A stretch of DNA of 64,000 nucleotides from Azorinus chamasolen (taxonomy: Eukaryota > Mollusca > Bivalvia > Cardiida > Solecurtidae). Below are positions 39,639 through 48,980 of the stretch, piece by piece (position 1 is the stretch's first letter; every line of letters starts with the position of its first letter). The notes under the pieces are model-generated. The model had not been told where the DNA came from, searched no databases, and saw only the letters and a program-made list of their open reading frames with translations. The translations under genes and the position numbers were made by a program. Location: assembly GCA_963576725.1 (NCBI GenBank), contig OY755251.1, positions 37,020,862-37,084,861 of the forward strand. The letters are read 5' to 3'.

Positions 39639-40000
39639 AATAGTGTTACAGAAATGTACATTTGACCTCCGAAAAGGAATTATTGCCGACATTTAAATGC
39701 AGATCTAATCCCTGTGTGTGTGCACTTTCATAACCAAGTTACAAGTGGAATGAGGTTTTATACATTTTTTTTGCAGAGCAAAATCTATGAATGAAAAGAA
39801 ATTGTGGAAGTTTTTGTAGACCAACATTTGACTTTGTGTATTTGTTTGTACATGGATTTTCTTCCTGAACTATTTCTTTGTTCCATTTTGGTCCTGATAT
39901 CATGTTTTTTAGAGACCATTTATCATGATGACATATCGATAAAAAAATGGCAGAAATGTTATGTGAAAATAAGGATCTTTGAAGCATAATAATATACATG
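39639..40000. other. Spacer, nothing recognised
   Basis: No named repeat. Opposed short open frames have no recognisable motif. A T left-end remnant (GTAAAATCTTGCTAATCTG) begins at about 40001. Confidence 0.4.
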
Positions 40001-40037
40001 TAAAATCTTGCTAATCTGAACACTTGAATAAGTATCA

Positions 40038-40251
40038 TTATAAAGACTTTTTCATGCCTATGCAAACAGAGTAGATCCAGATCAGACGGTTCCTATAGGA
40101 GCCGTCTGATCAGGGTCTGCTCTGTTTGCTTATGAAATAATATAGATTTGCTGTCTATAGTTTGGTTTTATGTCAGTGTAATAAAGTTCAGGTAATTAAG
40201 AGTCATGATGTTATTATTTCTTACATCATTATTATTCAGTTCAAGCATTAA
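40038..40251 (-). mobile_element. MITE A1
   Basis: Left terminus lost. Perfect palindrome CAGACGGTTCCTATAGGAGC. Right end TTCAAGCATTAA, shared with the next B. Confidence 0.75.
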
Positions 40252-40416
40252 TCCTTTCCTCCATAGGCTATATTTAGACTTACCCTCTTTGAATAAATCT
40301 ACCCAAAAGGACCATTTACTAGAGAAAAGTAAAATTTTGTAGTTTGAAACCATTGTGATAAATAGAGCATTTGCTCCTATAGGCGTAGAAAGGCGTATTT
40401 ATGGAGGAAAGGGTTA
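40248..40416 (+). mobile_element. MITE B lacking the right palindrome arm
   Basis: TTAATCCTTTCCTCCATAGG to GGAGGAAAGGGTTAA. GCATTTGCTCCTATAG joins directly to GCGTAGAAAGGCG, so the deletion starts at the palindrome centre. Confidence 0.85.
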
Positions 40417-40544
40417 AGTGTTTATAGCTACAAATTGACAAAAAGATATCCATGATAACTTACATTTGAGAAGGATATATTGTTATCTGTTGTATGGTTT
40501 GTAGGTCATCTGACTTTGTGTATGTTTATTTGTTTGTGTTTAGT

Positions 40545-41055
40545 TTAACACTTTACTCCAGGTATGCTTTTTTACGCCTTTGCAAACAGAGTAGACCCAA
40601 ATCAGACAGCTCCTATAGGAGCTGTCTGATAAGGCACTGCTCTGTTTGCTTGAAGTATGGTATAGATCTGATTCTACAGCTTTGTCATGCTAAACATTTA
40701 TTTTACTCATACAGCAAAAACCTCTCTATAACGGCCACTAGATTACATCAAGTATTTTGTGTTAAAGGCAGGTGGCTGCTTAAAGCAAGGTGAAAGTAAA
40801 ACAGAATGCTCCTATAGGACCGTTCTGTTTTACTTTCACCTTGCTTTAAGCAGCCACCTGCCCCAAATACCAGCTAATTAACACAATGTAGTGGCCGTTA
40901 TAGAGAGGTTTTACTGTAGCTGTATTTTATAATGGCATCATGAAGAAGGGAATTTTGGACAAAAGCAGACACTATAGGTCAGTTATAAAAGTTAAATCAA
41001 TATTCCTGATGATGTCATTATTTCTTGCTGGAATACTCATGGAGTAAAGGTTTTA
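40545..41055 (-). mobile_element. MITE A split by T2
   Basis: TTAACACTTTACTCCAGG, perfect palindrome CAGACAGCTCCTATAGGAGC, then after T2 the remnant half ATTTTATAATGGCATCATGA to CTCATGGAGTAAAGG. Confidence 0.75.
40712..40916. mobile_element. MITE T2, reference copy
   Basis: CAGCAAAAACCTCTCTATAA and TTATAGAGAGGTTTTACTG with TA flanks. Inner arms differ from T (TTAAAGCAAGGTGAAAGTAA / TTACTTTCACCTTGCTTTAA, centre GAATGCTCCTATAGGACCGT). A second T2 is at 55540. Confidence 0.85.
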
Positions 41056-41289
41056 TAACACAACATCATATAGTGCCAAGTCTCTTCATTTGTAAAGCTA
41101 TAGTCTATTTTAGATAGCTTCATTTACGTAACAAAATATGTAACGTCTGTAAATTGTGAGGTTTTCAGTGAATTGTAAAGTTCTCTGTAAACTGTAAAGT
41201 TGTCGTCTGCTACAAGTCTAAGAGTACACAGTTCTTCCATTTCTTTAAAAATCAGAAACAGTGCCAGAGTATCAAACTGTTTGTATGCT
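41056..41289. other. Spacer with E-like traces
   Basis: GTAAAGTTGTCGTCTGCTAC and CAAACTGTTTGTATGCTG resemble E. No gene. Confidence 0.35.
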
Positions 41290-41445
41290 GATGAGATGTG
41301 GAGTTACTTGAAGTCTCTTCTGGATCCTGATGAGATGTGGAGTTACTTGAAGTCTCTTCTGGATCCTGATGAGATGTGGAGTTACTTGAAATCTCTTCTG
41401 GATCCTGATGAGATGTGGAGTTACTTGAAGTCTCTTCTGGATCCT
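41290..41445 (+). repeat. 39-bp tandem repeat, 4 copies
   Basis: GATGAGATGTGGAGTTACTT...TCTTCTGGATCCT repeats at 41290, 41329, 41368 and 41407 with one or two differences. Embedded in E-like sequence. The open frame through it is incidental. Confidence 0.95.
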
Positions 41446-41492
41446 GACAGCTTGCAAAGGCAATTACAAATTGGTCTGTAGTGTTGAAAAGT

Positions 41493-41731
41493 TTAACCCA
41501 TTCCTCCATGAATATTCATGTAAGAAATAATGACATCATGAATATTAAGTAGATTAATTGTTATAATAGCACATTGACACATCATGTTTTGGCCATGGCA
41601 GAAACTGTAGAATCATATCTATATTATATCATAAGCAAACAGAGTAAACCCTGATCAGACGGCTCCTATAGGAGCCATCTGATCTGGGTCTACTCTGTTT
41701 GCAAAGGCGTATTTTTGGAGTAAAGGTTTAA
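41493..41731 (+). mobile_element. MITE A1, reference copy
   Basis: TTAACCCATTCCTCCATGAA, AATGACATCATGAATATTAA, GGCCATGGCAGAAACTGTAG, palindrome CAGACGGCTCCTATAGGAGC within GCAAACAGAGTAAACCC...GGGTCTACTCTGTTTGC, then GGAGTAAAGGTTTAA. Short piggyBac-like ends on TTAA. No coding capacity. Confidence 0.9.
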
Positions 41732-42251
41732 GCATGCTTCAGCACAGAGATATATATACATGTACACACATTGTATGTATATGACTCGGTTCAACATAAC
41801 ATGACAGCTTTTACAGATAGTTTGGATTCAGACAAGGCAATGAGTAACTTGGCTTCTTATAATGGAGTCAAAATAATCGTTTTGACAAAGCAATTTTGGG
41901 ATTGAAGCAGAAGTCATTTTTAGCAAATGATAATTTGCTCAGATTATGGACATATTCTGTACTTTAACTCTTTGTAACTTTTGTCTGCAAAAAACTGTTG
42001 TCTGCTACAATTCTAAAACGGTTTGTATAGGTAATCACAAATTTGCGTCTAGCTTGTAAACTTAATGGGACCTTGATTGTAAAACTTTACATACTGTTTA
42101 CATACATATTGAAGGTTAAAGGATCTAAGAGCCTAAGAAACAAATACTTTTATATCATTTCCATGTTTTTAGAGCTTTATTTAGACATCAATAGTGAATG
42201 TGTGTTAGACATTTCCAGGGTGCTTTGTACTTAGTATACTTATATGTATTA
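41732..42251. other. Spacer, nothing recognised
   Basis: Contains TTAACTCTTTGTAACTTTTG and GTTGTCTGCTACAATTC near 41966-42020, an E-like trace. No gene. Confidence 0.4.
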
Positions 42252-42320
42252 CAGTAAAACCCCTCTAAAGCAACCAACAAAAAAGAAATCTAGTTCTAGG
42301 TCTTACAGACAAGTGTTAAC

Positions 42321-42528
42321 ATAACCCATTACCTGATAGGCTATTTTTAGGTCAAATCTACTGAAAAGGAGCATTTACTAGAGAAAAGGAAAAGTTTAGA
42401 ATTGTGTAGTTTTGAAATCATTGTGATAGAGCATTTGCTCCTATGGAGCAAATGCTCTGTTTATCGCAATGGTTTCAAAAAGTGACTTTTACAGAGGCAA
42501 CAAAATGTTTCAATATGAGGGAATGGGA
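42321..42528 (+). mobile_element. MITE B nested in T (first)
   Basis: ATAACCCATTACCTGATAGG to GAGGGAATGGGATG. Left arm slightly shortened (GTGATAGAGCATTTGCTC). Confidence 0.8.
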
Positions 42529-42584
42529 TGCAGGATGAATGTAATGCAGAAAGCTCAAGCAAACACATGATCTGAAGACAGGTT

Positions 42585-42795
42585 ATAACCCATTCCCTCA
42601 TATTGACACCTTTTGACGCCTCTGTAAAAGTGACTTTCTGAAACCAGTGTGATAAATAGAGTAAATGCTCCATTTATCACAATGATTTCAAAACTACATA
42701 ATTCTGAAATTTTCTTTTCCTTAGTAAATACTCCTTTTCAGTAGTATTATTCAAAGAGGTAGGACCTAAAAATAGCCTATGAGGGAATGGGTTAA
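42585..42795 (-). mobile_element. MITE B nested in T (second)
   Basis: ATAACCCATTCCCTCATATT to GGGAATGGGTTAA. Palindrome centre reduced (AGAGTAAATGCTCC). Confidence 0.8.
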
Positions 42796-42901
42796 AGCAG
42801 GATAAAAGGGATGCAGAACGCTCCTTTAGGAACTTCTGCATTACTTTTCTCCTTCATTCACCCATGTTTATAAAGTGGCCACTTTATAGAGGGTTTGACT
42901 G

Positions 42902-43183
42902 TGTTTTAATACTTGCACATGTACATCTGCATTTTATGCAAGAGTTACTGTCCCTTTTTCACGTTTTGTCCTGATCTCTATTGTTTAGTCCTGGCCTCTC
43001 TATGTGTAACAGTAATATTCAAGGGTTACTAAAAGGGCTTACAGAGAGAAGTTACAGTTCCGTTGAGAAACTATTTCTCTGAGGTTTACAACTGGTGTTG
43101 ATCCAGATCAGTTGCAATCTTCATAAGTGTTATCTGATCAGAGTACACACTGCTTGCAATTTTAGCGGACAAAGCAAGTTGTC
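42902..43183. other. Spacer with an E-like palindrome trace
   Basis: GTGTTGATCCAGATCAGTTG and TATCTGATCAGAGTACACAC at 43094-43160 face each other. Otherwise nothing recognised. Confidence 0.35.
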
Positions 43184-43514
43184 TTAATCCATTCCCTCAT
43201 ATAGACATTTTGGCACCTGTGCAAACAAAGTAGACCCAGATCTGACAGCTCCTGTAGGAGCTGTCTAATCAGAGTCTATTTTGTTTGCTTATTGAGAAAT
43301 ATACCGTAAATATGATCCTGTAGGAGCTGTCTAATCAGAGTCTGTTTTGTTTGCTTATTGAGAAATATAGATATAATATACATGTACCGTAAATAGGATT
43401 CTGAAGTTTCTGTTACAGCCAAAATGCCAATATGTAATTACATGTATATAAATTCATTTCATGAATATTCATGCAGTAATGAAGTCTTTGATTAATATTC
43501 ATGGAGGAAAGTGT
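43184..43514 (-). mobile_element. MITE A with duplicated palindrome arm
   Basis: TTAATCCATTCCCTCATATA. The block CCTGTAGGAGCTGTCTAATC...GAGAAATATA occurs twice about 70 bp apart. Right end ATTCATGGAGGAAAGTG. Confidence 0.7.
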
Positions 43515-43819
43515 ATCCCCAAATTAAATACTTTGTGTGGGTCTACACTGTTGGAGTATAACTAAGTGTACTTTTTCTCAAGGTGAGGCTACTATGGCCA
43601 TGGCCAAAAACAATCATGTGCTCATATGCCATTATAAAAATTCGGATATCGGGAAAAGGGTTAAGCCATTTTGTTTACATGGCCCTGGAACCGGCTTTAC
43701 TATAAACCTGATCAAATAGCATGTGCACGCATTAATTGCCATAATTTGCTCCATTCGAACACTCCTTAATTGGAATTAATTGTAGACTTTCTGTGTTAAT
43801 ATATTGACAATGATAGAAT

Positions 43820-43863
43820 TTCAAATCTTAAAGATTGACAATGATAGAATTTCAAATCTTAAA
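43820..43863 (+). repeat. Short direct duplication
   Basis: AAAGATTGACAATGATAGAA...ATCTT is repeated twice in tandem, about 31 bp per unit. Confidence 0.7.
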
Positions 43864-43998
43864 GAATACTGCAATCAGTATATGTTTACCAGTTCTTAAT
43901 TAATGGACACCCCAATCTCTATATGTTTAGTGGTTTTAATGGACACACCGATCTGTATATGTTTACCGGTTCTTTTATGTAGAATGTTGTAGTTGATT

Positions 43999-44097
43999 GT
44001 ACTATTAAAACCCCTCTAAACCGGACGTTAAAATTAGTATCAGTGCTGCTCCGTCAGACAGGTAACAGAATGCCAGTTTAGACGGGTTTTACTGTAT
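43999..44097. mobile_element. MITE T, ends only
   Basis: TATTAAAACCCCTCTAAACC and AGACGGGTTTTACTGTA ends about 90 bp apart, with the hairpin core deleted. Confidence 0.65.
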
Positions 44098-44277
44098 ACC
44101 ATTAGTGGACTCCTTTATTCTGATAGATGTGATAAACTGTTTTAGTTTCCCTTTAGTTTCAGTAAAAACATTCTGAATCAATCACTAGATGGATAAATAT
44201 GGGTTATGCGAAAGCAGGTGGTTGCTAAATATGCAGGACGAAAGTAATGCAGAAAGCAGCATAGCTTTCTTCCTGCA

Positions 44278-44416
44278 TTTACCCTTTACTCCATGAAAAT
44301 TCATATTAGAAGTAATGACAGAAGCAAACAGCGCAGACCCTGATCAGACTACTCCTATAGGAGCCCTCTGATCTGGGTCTACTTTGTTTAGAAAGACATA
44401 TGGAGTAAAATATTAA
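44278..44416 (+). mobile_element. MITE A1, internally deleted
   Basis: TTTACCCTTTACTCCATGAA, then directly GAAGCAAACAGCGCAGACC, palindrome, and GGAGTAAAATATTAA. Only about 139 bp. Confidence 0.75.
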
Positions 44417-44643
44417 CCCATTCCCTCATAGACTTATTTTTAGACCCAACCCCTTTGAATAAATCTACCAAAAAGATGCATTTACTAGTGAAAAGGAAAC
44501 TGTTATAATCATATAGTTTTTGAAACCATTGTGATAAATAGAGCATTTGCTCCTATGGAGCAAATGCTCTATTTATCACAATGGTTTCAAGAAGTGACTT
44601 TTACAGAGGCGTAGAAAGGCGTATTTATGGAGGAACGGGCTAC
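44413..44643 (+). mobile_element. MITE B
   Basis: TTAACCCATTCCCTCATAGA to GGAGGAACGGGCTA. Perfect palindrome CTCCTATGGAG. Shares TTAA with the A1 copy. Confidence 0.85.
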
Positions 44644-44863
44644 CACTTGCTTGAAACACCCAGAATGTGTGTTGTTTTGGGTGCTGGCTTTTAGGAAGAT
44701 TTTGTTATAGTTTGCTCCCTGTTTCTAATAGATGTGATAACATTTTGTTACAGTGCTTTTTAGTTTCCTTTTTTATTAGTTTATACAAAGTTAACAAGTT
44801 TTTGATCCATGTCATATACATGTACAGTAAAAGTGACCTCTCAAGAAATAAGTATGTGTGTCT

Positions 44864-45120
44864 TTAACTCTTTCCCTGTTTTATAATCCAAATTGCAATA
44901 CCTACTGAATATTCATGGAAAAAATAGTTAAACGAAATATGGAAGGTGGAACATTGTAGCCATTTTAGAAAGTAAGGAAGCATACTTTCAAATTATCTTT
45001 CAAATTTCATTTATAGCAAAAAGAGTAGACCCTGATAAGATGGCTCCTGTACGAGCTATCTGATCTGGGTGTACTCTATTTGCAAATGCCTGAAAACACG
45101 TTTATGAAGGAAAGGGTTAA
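44864..45120 (+). mobile_element. MITE A2 nested in T
   Basis: TTAACTCTTTCCCTGTTTT to GGAAAGGGTTAA. Small internal TTTCAAATT duplication. Palindrome slightly decayed. Confidence 0.8.
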
Positions 45121-45201
45121 AAGCAGGTGGCTGCTTAATGCAGGATGGAAGTAATACAGAAACCTCCTATAGGAGCTGATTTACATAACTTTCATCCTGC
45201 A

Positions 45202-45431
45202 TTAACCCTTTCCACATAAACACCTTTTCACACCTTCGCAAACAGTAGAATCAGATTAGATGGCTCCTATAGGAGGGTCTGCTCATGTTTCCTTGTGAAA
45301 TTATAATAGATCTGACTCGACGCTTTCTACCAATACCAAACATCTATATGTATATTTGCCATTATAAAAATTCATTTAATATTCATGATGTCATTATTTC
45401 ATACATGAATATTCATCAGGGAAAGGGTTAA
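45202..45431 (-). mobile_element. MITE A nested in T
   Basis: TTAACCCTTTCCACATAAAC to GGGAAAGGGTTAA. Right palindrome arm shortened (GGCTCCTATAGGAGGGTCTG). Confidence 0.8.
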
Positions 45432-45494
45432 GTAGCCTCCTGCCTCTATGTCATAAAATTAGACTTCATTTTTGTGGTGGCATGTCAGGGTTTT

Positions 45495-45578
45495 TGTGTC
45501 ACTTGCTGAGAGGCAGTGTGTCACATAAGGATCACTTCTCCCAGCAGGCGACACATGTGTTCCTTTGGACACTCTTGT
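45495..45578 (+). mobile_element. J1 deletion derivative inserted in the T end
   Basis: TGTGTCACTTGCTGAGAGGC to CGACACATGTGTTCCTTTGG and ACACTCTTGTT, about 85 bp. Sits exactly in the TTTT of the T terminus. Confidence 0.75.
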
Positions 45579-45585
45579 TACTGTA

Positions 45586-45730
45586 CAATAAAACTTCTCT
45601 AAACAGGACGTTAACTGCAGTACAAATATTGGTCTTGGAGACAGTTGGCAGCATAATGCAGGGTGAAAGTGATACCTAAAAGTATCTAAATTCTCCTCTA
45701 CTAGAATTCTGGTTTAGAGGGGTTTTACTG
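45586..45730. mobile_element. MITE T, abutting the previous T
   Basis: CAATAAAACTTCTCTAAACA to GTTTAGAGGGGTTTTACTG. Shares the TA at 45584-45585 with the previous T. Hairpin mostly lost. Confidence 0.75.
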
Positions 45731-45852
45731 TACATTGTTTACTGTGTATGTTGATTGTTCTGTTATTATTTTAGTTCTCAGAATGCATTATACTTTAGTT
45801 ATACTTGAGTTCTCTTTACCCATTTTGGTGACAGTTCAGTAAAACTGGTCAT

Positions 45853-46105
45853 TACCCCTTACCTGGAGAATCTTCATGTGAGAAATAATCACTGTCAATA
45901 TTAATTAGATAATATTTTATAATGGCATATGTACAAGGTATTCATTTCGGTCATATCAGAAACTGTAGAATCAGATCTATATTATTTCTACACTTTCATT
46001 AGCAAACAGACGAGACGCTTATCAGATGGCTCTCTACAGTGGTCAGATCTTGATCGGCTCTGTTTACATAGGTGTCAAAGCTGTCTGTATGAGGAAAATG
46101 CCTAA
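45853..46105 (+). mobile_element. MITE A1, decayed
   Basis: TACCCCTTACCTGGAGAATC, GTCAATATTAATTAGATAAT, decayed palindrome, GAGGAAAATGCCTAA. Confidence 0.7.
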
Positions 46106-46156
46106 CCTTTTACCTGATGTATATTTATGGTAGACTCGGCCCATTATGAATATTAC

Positions 46157-46391
46157 TTAACCCTTTACTCTATGAATATTCATGTAAAATATAATGACAT
46201 CATGAGTATTAATTAACATTTCTATAGTGATGTGTGAATCAGCAAACATTTTATCCTGATAAACACTCTAGAATCAGATCTATATTATATCATAACGAAA
46301 CAGAGCAGACCCTGATCAGACAGCTCCTATAGGAGCTGTCTGATCTAGGTTTACTCTGTTTGCAAAGGCGTATTTGTGGAGGAAAGTGTTC
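46157..46391 (+). mobile_element. MITE A1
   Basis: TTAACCCTTTACTCTATGAA. Perfect palindrome CAGACAGCTCCTATAGGAGC. Right end GGAGGAAAGTGTTCAA. Confidence 0.8.
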
Positions 46392-46496
46392 AAAAGCAGA
46401 ATGAATACATTGCTCTGGAAATTAGTATTGTTTTAGATCTAAGATATTCTATAACAGAACACACACCCAGATCACATAGCTCCCATAGGAGCTGCT

Positions 46497-46727
46497 TTAA
46501 CCATTTCCCTCATGTGAACACATTTTCGTGCATTTGCAAACAGAATAGACCCAGATCAGATGGCTCCTATAGGAGCAGGGTCTGCTCTATTTGGTTTTGA
46601 CATGATTCTACAGCTTTTGTCAAAGCAGAAAACATCTTTGAAAAGTTTTACATTATAAAAATTCAGTTAATAAATATTCATGTTGTAATTATTTCTTACA
46701 TTGAATATTGAACAGGGAAAGGATTAA
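46497..46727 (-). mobile_element. MITE A
   Basis: TTAACCATTTCCCTCATGTG to GGGAAAGGATTAA. Right palindrome arm partly deleted. Confidence 0.8.
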
Positions 46728-46775
46728 CTTGGTCTAGTTTGATTGCATCAGGTTTCTCTATCAGGTAAAGTGTTG

Positions 46776-46970
46776 CGCAGAGCTACAGTTAAAGGTACGT
46801 ACTCAAATACTAAAATCGTCATTTCTTCACCAAACCCTATGTTGTGACCACTCTTTAGAATCGTCTCGAATTGTCACAACATAGCCATGATAGGGTTTGG
46901 TGGAGAAATAAAGAAGTTTTACTTGAAAATGTTTTGATTTATGCATCTCATCCGGAGCTCTGGTTAAGTA
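46776..46970 (-). mobile_element. MITE H
   Basis: CAGAGCTACAGTTAAAGG at the left, CATCCGGAGCTCTG at the right. CACCAAACCCTATGTTGTG and CATGATAGGGTTTGGTGGA arms with a rearranged centre. Confidence 0.75.
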
Positions 46971-46975
46971 ATTTA

Positions 46976-47150
46976 ATGCTCTGGTTAAGTAATTGAAATC
47001 TTCTGAATATTAATTCAGCTCTTGAGAAACTATTGACGGAGTGTCAAATAGCTTGGATCATTATGATATGCTTAGTTACGCAGCATCTCATCTGAATCCA
47101 AGCTGTTTGCAAATGCACGTCAGGTCACGATTCATGAGACAAGGATTAAA
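46976..47150. mobile_element. MITE E, decayed
   Basis: GTTAAGTAATT duplicated at the left, AGCTTGGATCATTATGATAT / ATCTCATCTGAATCCAAGCT palindrome, and GAGACAAGGATTAA at the right. Confidence 0.55.
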
Positions 47151-47203
47151 ATTTTACCTGCAGTATATTTGGATGTGATATTAATAGCTATGTGTGGCAT
47201 TAA

Positions 47204-47444
47204 TTAATCCTTTACTCCATAAATATGCCTTCCAATGCCTTTGCAAACAGAGAAGACCCAGATCAGATGGCTCCTGCAGGAGCCATCTGATCAGGGTCTG
47301 CTCTGTTTGCACATGGAATTATATACATATAGATCTGATTCAACAGTTTCTTGCATGGCCAAAATATCCTATTATAAAAATGATCTACTTCATAATCATG
47401 GTGTCATTATGTCTTACATAAATATTCATGGAGTAAAGTGTTAA
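47204..47444 (-). mobile_element. MITE A1
   Basis: TTAATCCTTTACTCCATAAA to GGAGTAAAGTGTTAA. Perfect palindrome GATGGCTCCTGCAGGAGCCA. Confidence 0.85.
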
Positions 47445-47604
47445 ATCATGAATGATCTGGCCTTTTAGGAAATTGTATTTATTTTAGATTGTATTATTGA
47501 TGCAAAATAAATTGTTTAATCATACTTTATTCTTTGTTATTTCTTCACTCCTTTACTCATTGGTACAGTTTTTGTCTGGTTTGAAAGCTGTGCTGACTTG
47601 TTCA

Positions 47605-47940
47605 ATAACCCTTCCTCTCATGGATATTAACCCTTTCCTCCATAAATATGCCTTTCTACGCCGCTGTAATAACCACTTCTTGAAACCATTGTGATAAATA
47701 TAGGAGCAAATGCTCTATTTATCACAATGGTTTCAAACCACAAAACTCTAAAATTTTACTTTTCTCCAGTAAATGTTCCTTTTGGGTAGATTCATTCAAA
47801 GAGGTTGGGTCTAAAAATAGCATATGGAGGAATGGGTTAAAGAGAGTTTTGGTCATGACGGAAACTGTTGAATTATATCTTTATTATGTCATAAGCAAAC
47901 AGAGCAGAGCAGATGGCTCCTATAGGAATAATAATAAACT
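47605..47940 (+). mobile_element. MITE A1 split by nested B, truncated
   Basis: ATAACCCTTCCTCTCATGGA, then B, then GTTTTGGTCATGACGGAAAC and AAGCAAACAGAGCAGAGCAG, cut at the palindrome. Confidence 0.65.
47627..47840 (-). mobile_element. MITE B nested in A1
   Basis: TTAACCCTTTCCTCCATAAA to GGAATGGGTTAA. Left palindrome arm lost (ATAAATATAGGAGCAAATGC). Confidence 0.85.
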
Positions 47941-48544
47941 ACAACTATTTGGCTTGATAATAGAAACTGTCATCTAATTCAGATATTCACAAAAGACACT
48001 TCCTTTTTAGCTCACATGAGCAAAGCTCAGGGTGAGCTTTTGGGAGATTTGAATGTCCGTCATCCATCCTGCATCGTCTGTTGTCAACAATTTGCTTGTG
48101 AACACTCTAGTGGTCACAATTGTAGTCCAATCATCATGAAACTTGGTCAGAATGAATGTCTAGATAAAATCTCGGACGACTTCAAAAGTGGGTCAAGTTG
48201 GGTTAAAAACTAGGTCACTAGGTCAAATAGTAGGAAAACCTTGTGAACCCTCTGGAGGTCACATTTTTAGCCCAATTTTCATGAAACTTGGTCAGAATGA
48301 TTGTCTTGATAAAATCTCGGAGGAGTTTGAAAAGTGGGTTACATGGGGTAAAAAACTAGGTCACTAGGTCAAACAGAAGAAAAACCTTGTGAACACTCTA
48401 GTGGTCACAATTTTAGTCCAATCTTCATGAAACTTGGTCAGAATGATTGTCTTGATAAAATCTCGGACGAGTTCGAAAGTGGGTTAAGTGGAGTTAAAAA
48501 CTAGGTCAAACAATAGAAAAACCTTGTGAACACTCTAGTGGTCA

Positions 48545-48980
48545 CATATGTATATTGAGTTCTTATTACACTACTAGAAAATAAACAATTTCTTACTTGA
48601 CAGTTTCGATGACTACTGTCACCTTTCTCAAAACTATACTAGATCTGAAAGGAAAGCTTCTCTGACAGATTACAATAAAAGTGGCATAACGGATCATTCT
48701 GTGCAGTTGAATCATATCATTGACAAAGAGTTGGACCTTCGCGCTCGTCAAATGAAAGAGGCCATCCAGATTCAGAAACAGAAGTCTACTATGAACAGGG
48801 ACGAGGGGGCCTACAAGCTGTCTCACGTCTGGGACACGGTTTTCATCAGCAAGTGCGCTGACGGAAACAGCCGATGATCCACGGAATCAGTTGGATTTTT
48901 GAGAAAGGTGACAGTAGTCCCCGAAACTGTCAAGTAAGAAATTATTTTCTAGTAGTATAATAACTCAATATACATATGGA
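48545..48980 (+). mobile_element. Penelope-like fragment between inverted flanks
   Basis: ATATGTATATTGAGTTCTTA...TCTTACTTGACAGTTTCGAT...CACCTTTCTCAAAA at the left, and its reverse complement at about 48895-48980. The middle codes for a retroelement tail. An inverted terminal copy upstream of a 5'-truncated ORF fits Penelope-like element insertions (inference). Confidence 0.6.
48632..48877 (+). pseudogene. C-terminal piece of a GIY-YIG-type retroelement ORF
   Basis: About 80 open codons: SLTDYNKSGITDHSVQLNHI, then RARQMKEAIQIQKQ, TMNRDEGAYKLSHVWDTVF, ending at TGA. The GITDH, RxRxxKEAI and MNRDxGxYxLSHVWD pattern is what I recall from the C-terminus of Penelope-like retroelement proteins. 5' truncated, no start codon, so not a gene. 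Confidence 0.6.

Larger units (their letters stand above)
42252..42901. mobile_element. MITE T carrying two nested B copies
   Basis: CAGTAAAACCCCTCTAAAGC at the left and GAGGGTTTGACTG at the right. T pieces (TGCAGGATGAATGTAATGCA and GCATTACTTTTCTCC) are separated by B copies in opposite orientations. Confidence 0.75.
44214..44670. mobile_element. MITE T remnant with nested A1 and B
   Basis: GCAGGTGGTTGCTAAATATG and GAAAGCAGCATAGCTTTC at the left. ACCACTTGCTTGAAACACCC after the inserts. Outer ends missing. Confidence 0.5.
44826..45583. mobile_element. MITE T carrying A2, A and J1 inserts
   Basis: CAGTAAAAGTGACCTCTCA at the left. The T hairpin GGCTGCTTAATGCAGGATGG / TTTCATCCTGCATTAA lies between the A2 and A inserts. 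The right end GTCAGGGTTTT is cut by J1 and completed by ACTG at 45580-45583. Confidence 0.75.

Noticed and set aside
39739..40065. 108-codon minus-strand frame
   Set aside because: No recognisable domain, no splice pattern, overlaps an A MITE, and an opposing frame is also open.
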